Source: Eulemur rufifrons
Taxonomy: Eukaryota > Chordata > Mammalia > Primates > Lemuridae
Direction of reading: 5' to 3'
DNA length: 64,000 nucleotides
Assembly (NCBI RefSeq): GCF_041146395.1
Contig: NC_090989.1
Span: 216,350,843 to 216,414,842 of the forward strand
Position numbers and translations under genes: made by a program. Below the pieces are notes generated by a model. It ran no database searches, was not told where the DNA came from, and saw nothing but the letters and a program-made list of their open reading frames with translations. Positions 12,031 through 19,660 of this stretch are shown in pieces (within the stretch, counting starts at the first letter, position 1; each line of letters starts with the position of its first letter).

Positions 12031-13105
12031 GCAAAGATAGACTCACAGGACTCAAAAATTTTTAACATTCCATGATTCTTGCCAAACACTTTTCCAGTGG
12101 AAATGCATGATGGGACTATAAGTTAAAGTTTATACTATAACTGTGAAACATGCAATATTGTTTTGAAGGGAATTGAGATGCCTGTCTGCAGGAGGAGAGT
12201 GTGCAAAACATGAACCACCTGGCCTTAGTAGTATAGCTTGAGAAGAAGCCGAGACTTTAAGGCCATCTCCCTGTCTTTCACCACAGATCTGAGAGTGGCG
12301 GCCACTGTCTTATTATCCTGATGACTCATAGTGCCAGAGTACTTCCTCTCTCCTCTGCTGTCCTTTCAAATTAAATCATTGCTCTACAAGATGTCTGTGG
12401 TTCCCAGAAATGACGCAAGTAGTATGTACCCTATTCAAAGCTTGGACATTTGACTCTCAGGATGTTCTCCCATGAGATCTGGAACCTGCCACTTGCTAAT
12501 ACAGATCTGACAATTCTAATAACCCCTCTTTCATCTTTCTTAACAGAAACTCAGAGAAGATAATGGTGCTACAGACTCCTTTTTAAAAAAGTCTTGCAGG
12601 GCCTACCTTAAAAATGTGGGATATTCTTGCCAAAACACAAAAGAAAAAAATTTAATTTTTCTTAATATTATTTGCCAAAATGTGTAGTATTTGACCATCC
12701 GCAGGACAAAAAGCAGGCATTTAACAGTTGCTTAAAAGCTAAATGAGAAGCACTAGTAAATGCACGTTAGTTCTGTTTCTGTCTCTTGTCCTTGAAGCAA
12801 GCTTGAAATGCTTTTAAGCCTAGTTCAATTGTGAGATGCAGGTTCCTAAACCTCTTCTGTCATATGAAATAATCTAAAAGCAGCTAACATAACACACCAG
12901 CACAGAGGAGACCATACCTGTCAGAGGTGTGGCTGGTCAGTGGGAAGCTAGCATAGTAATGAGCCCGAACAGTGAGTCAGCACCTGCCATTCTAGCTACA
13001 TTTCATTCTTAAAAGGATGGTGTGTGCCAGGTATTTCTTAACCCACCAAAGAGATTTCCTCATTCTTCTCCTTTCCATGGTTAACATTTCCTATTATATG
13101 TAAGG
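12031..13105. other. Intergenic, nothing recognised
   Basis: No gene or named repeat. AP-1-type heptamers occur at 12322-12328 (TGACTCA) and 12973-12979 (TGAGTCA, continuing as TGAGTCAGCA, an NF-E2/MARE half-site form). Confidence 0.4.
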
Positions 13106-13125
13106 ATGTTAGCATCTGATTTTTT

Positions 13126-13831
13126 TTTCTTCGATATATTTTATTTTATTGTTTTGTTTTTCAGCTCATTATGGGGGTACAAAAGTTCAGGCTATATACA
13201 TTGTCCATGCCTCCCCATCCCCCCGAGTCTGAGCTTCAGTTGTGTCCATTCCCCAGACAGTGCACATCGCACTCATCATGTAGGTGTGCACCCATCCCCT
13301 CCCCCTACCCCATCCCCCCCAGTCAGAACTTCAAGCGTGACCATTCCCCAGGCAGTGTGCATTGCACTCATCAAGTAGGTATACACCCATCCCTTCCACC
13401 CAGCCCCAACCTCTGTCCGATACCCAATTGGTGTTATTCCCAAATGTGCACTCAGGGAAACCAGTTTGCTGGTGAGTACATGTGGTGCTTATTTTTCCAT
13501 TCTTGGGATACTTCACTTAATAGAATGGGTTCCAGCTCTCTCCAGGAGAACCAAAGAGATGCCATATCGCCATTATTTCTAATAGCTGAGTAATATTCCA
13601 TGTTATACATATGGCACATTTTGCTAATCCATTCATGAATTGATGGGCATTTGGGTTGTTTCCGCATCTTTGTGATTGTGAATTGTGCTGCTATGAACAT
13701 TTGGGTGCAGGTGTCTTTTTTATAGAATGACTTTTGTTCTTCTGGGTAGATGCCCAATAATGGGATTGCTGGATCAAATGGTAGGTCTACTTGAATCTGT
13801 TTAAGGTATCTCCATATTGTTTTCCACAGGG
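13126..13831 (-). mobile_element. 5'-truncated L1, lineage-specific 3' end, with target-site duplication
   Basis: An antisense L1 of about 706 bp, flanked by identical 18-bp copies of gttagcatctgatttttt (13108-13125 and 13832-13849). It includes the end of ORF2 (13452-13757 region), then a C-rich 3' UTR (G-rich on the L1 strand) with a roughly 115-bp motif repeated imperfectly (around 13200-13300 and 13305-13400), and a tail seen as T-rich sequence at 13120-13165. The exact duplication and readable ORF2 make it younger than the other L1 pieces here. The 3' UTR is unlike human L1PA and fits a strepsirrhine L1. Confidence 0.85.
13452..13757 (-). pseudogene. L1 ORF2p C-terminal remnant
   Basis: A 101-codon open stretch on the minus strand begins MGIYPEEQKSFYKKDT and contains QPKCPSIHEWISK and NMEYYSAIRNNGD, followed by SWRELEPILLSEVSQEWKN. 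These are hallmark sequences of the C-terminal end of L1 ORF2 protein, downstream of endonuclease and reverse transcriptase, which are absent. It is a dead 5'-truncated fragment, not a host gene. Confidence 0.85.
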
Positions 13832-13874
13832 GTTAGCATCTGATTTTTTAAATGACAATCCTGTAAAGTAACTA

Positions 13875-13965
13875 GGGCAGGTATTATTTTCCCTATTTCA
13901 CAAATAAGGAGATTAATAATCAGAGAGGTTAATCAACTTGCCCAGAAGTATACAGCTGGGTCACA
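13875..13965 (-). repeat. MIR fragment (antisense)
   Basis: 'ggtattattttccctatttc', 'cagagaggttaatcaacttg' and 'cccagaagtatacagctggg' follow antisense MIR. Confidence 0.7.
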
Positions 13966-14524
13966 TATCCAAGTTTTCTGATATCACGCTGGTGTGAACA
14001 CCAGGGGCGCTGGCTCTGCTAAGGAAAGCTTCAGATGCCCTCATGGTGGCACTGACAGCATGAGAGCACCAGGAGATGGGTACAGAGCTACCCTGTTCCT
14101 GTGAGAGCCTATAAGGGAAAGACACAGCGCCCCATGGGAGTGAGGAGTGGTAATTTGGGAATATAAAACACACAAACCCTAAGGAACTCAAATTTCACCA
14201 ATGAATTGTATAGGTAGATGTGTTATTGCTAAAAAACATCTGCAGTGCCTTTTTCTGAAACAGGCCTCTCATTATACAAAGGCTACATTGCAGAGAAGTG
14301 TAACCTTAGGAGGTGTTACTTGCTGTAGCATAGACAGAAATTATAATCAGATCATTTCACATTCTTAGTGACTGCTGATTCATCTACAATTGACTTGGAG
14401 ATTCTCCTCTTGTTGGGCTTTCTTCATGGAAGCTCTTACTTTCCCTTAAAGCCACTGCATTAAGTTTCTCCTCTCCTTAACAGACTCTTGGAAATGACAA
14501 AAATGGCAGCTACTAACCTGGAAT
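13966..14524. other. Intergenic, nothing recognised
   Basis: Ordinary unique-looking sequence; no open frame worth calling. Confidence 0.4.
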
Positions 14525-14655
14525 GCATGCATCATTGCATTTAGCCTTCACAACAATCCTAAGAGGGAATATTATTCCTATTGTATAAGATGAAGACACT
14601 GAGGCTTAGAAAAGATAACTTGCCCCAGTTTCTTAGCTAGTAAATGGCCAGGGGT
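14525..14655 (-). repeat. MIR fragment (antisense)
   Basis: 'agccttcacaacaatcctaa', 'attattcctattgtataaga', 'agacactgaggcttagaaaa' and 'cttagctagtaaatggccag'. Confidence 0.8.
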
Positions 14656-15145
14656 TCTGGTTATCTATTGCTGTGGAACAAATCCCAGATATTTAATGGT
14701 TTATAATAACCATTTTATTATATCCCACAATTTTGTGGGTCAAGAATTTGGGCAGAGCTTAGAAGGGACAGTTTAACTCTGGGTTCCACGTGGCATCAGG
14801 AGATGGCTTGGTTGGGGCTGGAGATTCTATTTTCAAAATGGCTCACCCCAATGGTTAATGGCAGCAGCTTAGTTCCTCTGTGTGTGGACCTCTCTATGTG
14901 GCTACTTGGGCTTCCTTATGGAATGAAGGCGAGGTTCTAAGAACATGTATTCCAAAAGACAAGAAGTGGAAACTGCCAATCTCATAAAGCCTGGTCCCAG
15001 AAACTGGCAATGATGTCAACTGTGCTATATTTTATTGTTCAAGAATCATGGAGCTCTCCTAGATTCAAGGAGAGGGAACATAGACCCTATCACTATTGGG
15101 AGGAGTGTCAAAGAATTTGCAGCCATGTTTAATCTACCACCTGGA
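14656..15145 (-). mobile_element. Old LTR/MaLR-like repeat, family unassigned
   Basis: Starts 'ctggttatctattgctgtgg', then 'acaattttgtgggtcaagaa', 'tttgggcagagcttagaagg', 'ctatgtggctacttgggctt', 'agattcaaggagagggaaca' and 'attgggaggagtgtcaaag'. This resembles a common old repeat beginning 'tctattgctgtgtaacaaa'. I recognise the pattern but not the precise family. Confidence 0.5.
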
Positions 15146-15179
15146 GCAAGGATGAGAATACAGATTTTAGTTACCACAC

Positions 15180-15350
15180 CATATTACATCTCAACTAGTA
15201 TCATACTAGATGCGTTTCTCAATCACCGCATTTACTTCTTTGTATTATAGTGACTAGACTGTGAGCTCTTTGAGGGCAGGGATCATGTGTTATGCACTTT
15301 GGGCTAGACATATGTCAAACTGAGCATATCAATGCTTCGTAAATGCTGAA
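15180..15350 (+). repeat. L2 3' end
   Basis: 'gactgtgagctctttgaggg', 'cagggatcatgtgttatg' and 'tgcttcgtaaatgctgaagg' match the end of L2. Confidence 0.65.
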
Positions 15351-15364
15351 GGAAGAAAGGAAAG

Positions 15365-15480
15365 AGAGTTGAGTTCCAGTCCTGGCTCTGCTTCTAAGTA
15401 GCTCCCTTATTCTGAGCAGGATACTGACCTACTTTGGGCCATTGCCCCCTCTCAGTAAAAGGAGGAGATGGGATTAGATC
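15365..15480 (+). repeat. MIR fragment
   Basis: 'gttccagtcctggctctgct', 'ctgagcaggatactgacct' and 'ctcagtaaaaggaggagatg' follow sense MIR. Confidence 0.6.
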
Positions 15481-15517
15481 ATCCTTAAAGTTTCTTCCTT
15501 TTTTCTAGCACTACCAT

Positions 15518-15913
15518 TGTATTACTCTGTCTGGGCTGCTATAACAAAATACCGTAAACTGGCAAGATTAAACAACAGGCATTTATTTCTCACAGTTTTA
15601 GAGGCTAGGAAGTCCAAGATCAAGGTACTGGCCAATTTGTTTCTGGTGAGGGCCCTTTCCTGGCTTGCAGATGGGCCACCTGCTTTCTGTGTCCTCACAT
15701 GCTGTGGGCATGGGGGGGAGTGGGCGGAGAGGGGGACAATATCTAGTCTCTTTTTCTTTTCATAAAAGCACTAATCCCATCACGGGGGCTCCACCTTCAT
15801 GATACCATTTAAACACAATTGCTCTCAAAAGCTCCACCTCCTAATACCATCATGTTGTGTTTAGGGCTTCAATATATGAAGTTTGGGGGGACACAAGCAT
15901 TCAATTCGTAACA
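15518..15913 (-). mobile_element. MLT1A/MST-type MaLR LTR
   Basis: Antisense LTR: begins tgtattactctgtctgggctgc, ends ...attcgtaaca. Contains 'aaacaacaggcatttatttc', 'agtccaagatcaaggtactg', 'ggtgagggccctttcctggc', 'actaatcccatcacgggggc' and 'ccacctcctaataccatcat'. The wording is that of the younger MaLR LTRs. Flanking 5-mers accat and actat are a plausible target duplication with one change. Confidence 0.85.
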
Positions 15914-16290
15914 ACTATCCTACTAATCTACTCAAGATATTGATAATTAATTGCAAGATAAAGAGAGCTCAGATACAGGTCTCAAATGAGGGGAGTCTGG
16001 GAATCAAGAAATCTGAGAGAGAAAAGAAAAGAGTAAAGGAAGTAGGATTGTTCTACAAATAAGTGCAAAGGACCCTAGTGAGAAGGTGATGAACATTAGG
16101 TTCAGATGCAAATACTTGAATTATGGTGGTAGAGTTTGGAGTAGAAAGGAAGGAAGTTGAAGGAGGCCTTTTTAAAGTTGAAGACATTGGACCAGGGATT
16201 ATTTGGCCACAAGGGGTGGGAGAAAGTAATAAATCAAAGGAAATTCCAGGTTTTATACCTGGGTGACTGGGGAATGCAAGTTTACCTAAC
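15914..16290. other. Intergenic, possibly diverged L2 (antisense)
   Basis: Purine-rich, with phrases like 'aagtgcaaaggacc' that occur in antisense L2, but too diverged to assert. Confidence 0.3.
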
Positions 16291-16485
16291 ATCAGCAGTA
16301 GTTCCCAACTCTGGCTACATAGAGAATTACTTGGAGAGCTTTGAAAAAAATACTGATGCCTGGGGCCCTCTTGAGGTCACTCAATTCAGAATTTCTAGAG
16401 ATGGGGCTTGGAGCATCAGTATTTTTCCGAGTCCCCCACCAAGTGATTTCACTGTGCAGCCAGAGTGGACAATATCTAGAGTTAA
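16290..16485 (+). mobile_element. MER5A-type MITE
   Basis: 'cagtagttcccaactctggc', 'tacatagagaattacttgg', 'gagctttgaaaaaaatactg', 'atgcctggggccctcttgag' and 'gtgatttcactgtgcagcca' follow a MER5A (hAT-Charlie) element. A 120-codon open frame crossing it is not a gene. Confidence 0.8.
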
Positions 16486-16569
16486 AGGCACTAGATTTTT
16501 TGCTGCTATGGAATTATAAAAAAAAAAAAACAACTGAGGATCAAAATCTGATAGCCACCAAATAACACA

Positions 16570-17109
16570 GGTATGGGCTATGTGAGATGCAGAATAATGA
16601 CCTCCCAAAGATGCCTACAGTATAATCCTCAGAATCTATGAATATGTGGGGTTACATCGCAAAGGGGAATTAAGGTTTCAGATGAAATTAAGGTTGCTAA
16701 TCATCTGCCTTAAAATAGGGAGATTATCCTGGATTTTCCAAATAGGCCAGATGTAATCACAAAGGCTCTTAAAAAGTGGAACAGGAATGGATCAGCCGTA
16801 CCTTTTAACAAAAAGCAGAACAGGAGGTTGGAAGAACAGTCAGAGAAATGCAATGTTATGGGCTTTGAAGATGAAGGAAGATGCCAGAAGTCAAGGAATG
16901 TGGGCAGCCACTAGGAACTGGAAGTGGCAAGGAATGGATTGTCCCCTAGAGCCTCCAGAAGGGAATGCAGCCCTGTTGATACCTTGATTTTAGCCCACTG
17001 AGACTTATGTTGGGCTTTTGACCTATGGAATGGTAAGATAATAAATTTGTGTTGTTTTAAGCCACTGAGTTTGTGGGAATTTTTACGACATCCTTGGGAA
17101 ATTAATACA
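16570..17109 (+). mobile_element. MLT1-type MaLR LTR (sense)
   Basis: Sense orientation: 'tgacctcccaaagatgcct', 'tgaatatgtggggttaca', 'ggattatcctgg' area, 'gaatgcagccctgttgatac', 'cttgattttagcccactgag' and 'taataaatttgtgttgtttt' followed by aagccactgag and an end at ...aaattaataca. This is the only sense-strand MaLR LTR upstream of PRUNE2. The AATAAA before the R/U5 boundary is intact. Confidence 0.85.
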
Positions 17110-17210
17110 GGTGGTCAGTTCAGGAAGGCTTCATGGAGGAGGTAAATTTTGGTAAACTTCTGAAGGGGCATTATTCATGGAGAAAAAGTAGGGGAGATAG
17201 ACGTTGGCAT
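17110..17210 (-). repeat. L2 fragment (antisense)
   Basis: 'ggtggtcagttcaggaaggc', 'ttcatggaggaggtaaattt' match antisense L2. Confidence 0.5.
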
Positions 17211-17680
17211 TTGAGTTTACCAGAAATGTTTTCTTTAAATTTCAAGGCTGCATAATACCTATCCAGAATATTTATACTTAAAAGTCAGAAGAATAAAACA
17301 ATGTTATGTAATTGTTGCTAAATTCCCCACTGAAGTCAGAGGCGAGGAATGAATTCTCAGGAATTTTTCTCAGTGATGTTACTGGAATTGTGTGCAGTAT
17401 CACAGATTTAAAGGCTGACAAAACACTTGTTTTACCTGGTTGGTTTTAAATTACTTAAGTCAGCCAAAGAAGCAGATAGAATCTTCAGCTTCCACATAGC
17501 CCATCAGCTGCCCAAAACTTGGAGCTTACCATTCCTATCACTCTCCTTTAATCAGATCTATAGACTCTGCTGATTTCTTTTCATTGCATCCTCCTCCCCC
17601 TCCAAAAAAAAATGGATCTTGAGGTGAGTGCACACACACATAAACAGACAAAGACAGACATAGAGAGGACAAAAAGCTTT
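17211..17680. other. Intergenic, nothing recognised
   Basis: Non-coding; ends in a short CA-rich patch (gcacacacacataaac, about 17630-17645). Confidence 0.4.
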
Positions 17681-17915
17681 CCAATGTACACTTAGTCATT
17701 CAAATATATATACTGGGAATCCGTCAATGAATAAGACAGGCAAAGTCCCTGTCCTCGTGAAGTTCACAGCCTGGAGGATACAGACAAGTATTCAGGCAAT
17801 TTATAGCAGAATAGAAAAGATAAGTTACTATGAGAGAACACAGAAGGGGCAGCTGACTCAGTCTGGGGATGGAAAGAGAGGACTGCATCAGAGGAGGCTC
17901 TCTGGAGAAAGATAA
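17681..17915 (-). repeat. L2 fragment (antisense)
   Basis: 'gtcattcaaatatatatact', 'ccctgtcctcgtgaagttca', 'cagcctggaggatacagac' and 'gaggctctctggagaaagat' read as antisense L2. Confidence 0.65.
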
Positions 17916-17924
17916 CCCCAACTC

Positions 17925-18122
17925 CGCTGTTTCTCAGAGTGTGGTACTTGGGTCAACAGCAGCAGCACACCCTGGAAGACTGTGAAACATGCACATTCTC
18001 AGGCCCTCTAAGCCAGATGTATTAAGCTTAAAATTCTGGGGATGAGACACTGAAAGCTGCAATTATCAAGCCCTCTAGGTGATTCAGATACAGGCTAAAG
18101 TTCATTGAGAACCAGAGCATCA
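17925..18122 (+). mobile_element. MER5-group MITE, copy 1 of 3
   Basis: 'tgtttctcagagtgtggtac', 'cagcagcagcacaccctgga', 'gcacattctcaggccctcta', 'caagccctctaggtgattca' and 'cattgagaaccag'. hAT-Charlie MITE; subfamily uncertain. Confidence 0.7.
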
Positions 18123-18302
18123 TATCTGGGCTGCACAGTAGGATCACTTGGGTCACTTTTATACCAGACTGGTGCGTGGTCTCACACCCAAAGATACTGA
18201 TTTAATTGGCCTGGATCCCAAAGCCTGAGTGTCAGTATTTTTTAAACCTCAGGTGATTATGATGTGATTTTAATGTGTAGTCAGCATCGAGACCACTTCT
18301 CT
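18123..18302 (+). mobile_element. MER5A-type MITE, copy 2 of 3
   Basis: 'atctgggctgcacagtagga', 'tcacttgggtcacttttata', 'gatactgatttaattggcct' and 'gattttaatgtgtagtcag' follow MER5A, immediately adjacent to the preceding MER5 copy. Confidence 0.75.
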
Positions 18303-18504
18303 AAGATGACAGCTGAAGCATAAGTCAGTCAGGCGCTGGGTGCTGGGAAGAGGGCAAGAAGGGTCTCAGAGGTGGGTGTGCAAAGGCTCAGATGTAAGAG
18401 AAAGCCCGATGTGGTGTGTCCGGGGACCTGACAAGGCCAGTGAGTACACACAACAAAACTCCATGGCTTAAAAGAAGGTCTGTAGCTATAAGTTTGTGTT
18501 GACT
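18303..18504. other. Intergenic, nothing recognised
   Basis: Short unique-looking spacer between MER5 copies. Confidence 0.3.
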
Positions 18505-18680
18505 GCAGTACTTCTTAAACCTGAATGTGCATAAAAATCATCTGAGGATCTCATGGAAACACGGACTCTCATTCCGTAAGTTGGAGGCAGGGAACCGAGA
18601 TTCTGCATTTTTAATAAGCGCAGTGATGCTGATGTTGCTGGTTGCTGCGGACCACACCTGGAGTGACAAGGTTCTGTTGC
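18505..18680 (+). mobile_element. MER5/MER20-group MITE, copy 3 of 3
   Basis: 'cttcttaaacctgaatgtgc', 'ataaaaatcatctgaggatc', 'gagattctgcatttttaata' and 'gcagtgatgctgatgttgct' fit a Charlie-derived MITE. It ends about 215 bp before the CpG island starts. Confidence 0.65.
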
Positions 18681-19194
18681 CCCAGCTTTCCCTGAGCATA
18701 CATGCCAGAGAGAGGATGGGGACTGCAGAAAGATGTATCTGTGTGCTGGCCCCAGGGCCCACATGCGGGGACCCAGCTGGAGTGAACTGCGGATGCCCGT
18801 TGCTGGGTGGGTATGTTTTGAGGGTAGGGAAGAAAGACGTAGCCTAGCACAACCTCTCAGCCTGCTCTTCTGATGATTACCCAGCAAGGTCGTACTGCCT
18901 TTAGTTCAGCAGTAGCTCCCCCGCACCCCCCGCGCCCGCGCCAATCTAGCTGAGTGCATCCCCTGGCCAGGCCAGCAGACCAGCTCATTAAGTGACCGCT
19001 GGAACACTCCGTAACGTGCCAGCTAGCCAGAGAGGCGCTGGCCGAGGAGGGGCCTTCCTGGGACCTGTCTCCCTCTTCCCACCTTCCCTCGCTGACAGCG
19101 TCGGTGCCTGCGGCAGAGCCTCCCCCTGCCGCAGCCCCTTGCACTTGGCTCGCACTTCTGGGCGCTGTCCATGGTTGCGGCATCTTTCGGCGCG

Positions 19195-19202
19195 CCACGT
19201 CA
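19195..19202 (-). promoter_or_regulatory. CRE-like site, TGACGTGG
   Basis: Reads CCACGTCA on the + strand, one mismatch from the CRE octamer TGACGTCA with the ACGT core intact, 30 bp upstream of the inverted CCAAT box. CREB/ATF binding is inferred. Confidence 0.4.
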
Positions 19203-19224
19203 GGAGGCGCAGCGGGGCCCTGCC

Positions 19225-19229
19225 ATTGG
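19225..19229 (-). promoter_or_regulatory. Inverted CCAAT box (NF-Y type)
   Basis: ATTGG on the + strand in the context gccATTGGtgg, about 355 bp before the ATG and well placed within the CpG island. NF-Y sites in either orientation are common in TATA-less promoters. Confidence 0.5.
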
Positions 19230-19341
19230 TGGAGGAGCCCCTCGCCATCCCTGCACCCCCGCCCCCGCGCTCGGGTCCCGAGGCGTGTGCCAGCGCGCGT
19301 GCGGGGCGCTCCCTGGGGCTCCCGGGCGGCACGCCCACTTT

Positions 19342-19351
19342 CCTTATTAGG
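19342..19351. promoter_or_regulatory. CArG box (SRF site), CCTTATTAGG
   Basis: The ten bases fit CC(A/T)6GG exactly and lie about 230 bp upstream of the PRUNE2 start codon, inside GC-rich sequence where such an AT core is rare. SRF binds this motif and drives smooth-muscle and immediate-early genes; PRUNE2 is reported in smooth-muscle-lineage and neural tissue. Binding itself is inference. Confidence 0.6.
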
Positions 19352-19379
19352 GCAGAGTCGGGCGCCCGGAGTGGGCGGC

Positions 19380-19400
19380 GGGGCGAGGGGTGGGGCGGGG
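19380..19400 (+). promoter_or_regulatory. G-quadruplex motif with embedded GC box
   Basis: Four consecutive runs of four G separated by loops of 3, 1 and 1 bases on the coding strand. Short loops and four-G runs make this one of the strongest motif classes. The last two runs (19392-19400) also form a GC box suited to Sp1/KLF factors. Confidence 0.7.
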
Positions 19401-19582
19401 AGCCCTGGACAGCCCAGGGCGCAACCACAGCCTCAGCCGCAGCCGCCTCCGAGCGGCAGGAGCGAGCGGTCGGTCGCTGCGCCCGAGAGGGGCCCTTTCC
19501 CGCGAGCCCGCTCCTCTCCCTCGGGCCGGGATCTTCCTCTGTGCCCCTCCGGGTACCCCTGGTCCAAATCCCTCGCAACGAA

Positions 19583-19618
19583 ATGGAAGAATTTTTGCAA
19601 CGCGCCAAATCTAAACTG
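19583..19618 (+). CDS. PRUNE2: PRUNE2 coding exon 1 (residues 1-12)
   Basis: This exon encodes MEEFLQRAKSKL and ends on a whole codon at a perfect donor (CTG then gtaagt at 19619). The ATG has a purine (G) at -3 and G at +4, a good initiation context. The short N-terminal helix before the first beta strand matches the start of the prune family; the paralogue PRUNE1 also begins only some 20 residues before its first strand. The exon lies at the 3' edge of a CpG island. The same reading frame stays open upstream as far as an ATG at 18992, but nothing in that stretch looks like prune-family protein, so 19583 is preferred as the start. Confidence 0.93.
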
Positions 19619-19660
19619 GTAAGTTGAGGGAGTGAGGCTGTGTGCGTGCGTGCGAACGCG

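Larger units (their letters stand above)
18895..19660 (+). promoter_or_regulatory. PRUNE2: CpG-island promoter and 5' UTR of PRUNE2
   Basis: This is the only long GC- and CpG-rich block in the window; it starts abruptly after ordinary sequence at about 18890 and fades after the first splice donor. Elements visible by eye are: a CRE-like TGACGTGG on the minus strand (19195-19202), an inverted CCAAT box (ATTGG, 19225-19229), GC-rich Sp1-type sequence at 19258-19272, a perfect CArG box (19342-19351), a four-run G-quadruplex motif overlapping a GC box (19380-19400), and a CAG/CCG-rich 5' UTR-like stretch (19425-19460). There is no convincing TATA box, which fits dispersed initiation at a CpG island. 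Long open frames on both strands here are what GC-rich sequence produces by chance. Confidence 0.85.

Noticed and set aside
13171..13593. 140-codon + strand open frame
   Set aside because: Antisense to the L1 3' UTR and ORF2 end.
16157..16519. 120-codon + strand open frame
   Set aside because: More than half lies in a MER5A element.
1..18890. A second protein-coding gene upstream of PRUNE2
   Set aside because: No conserved exon, splice-bounded frame or second CpG island recognised; open frames are short and many overlap repeats.
19104..19622. 172-codon + strand frame overlapping exon 1 in another phase
   Set aside because: Low-complexity Pro/Arg/Ala product of CpG-rich DNA, out of frame with PRUNE2.
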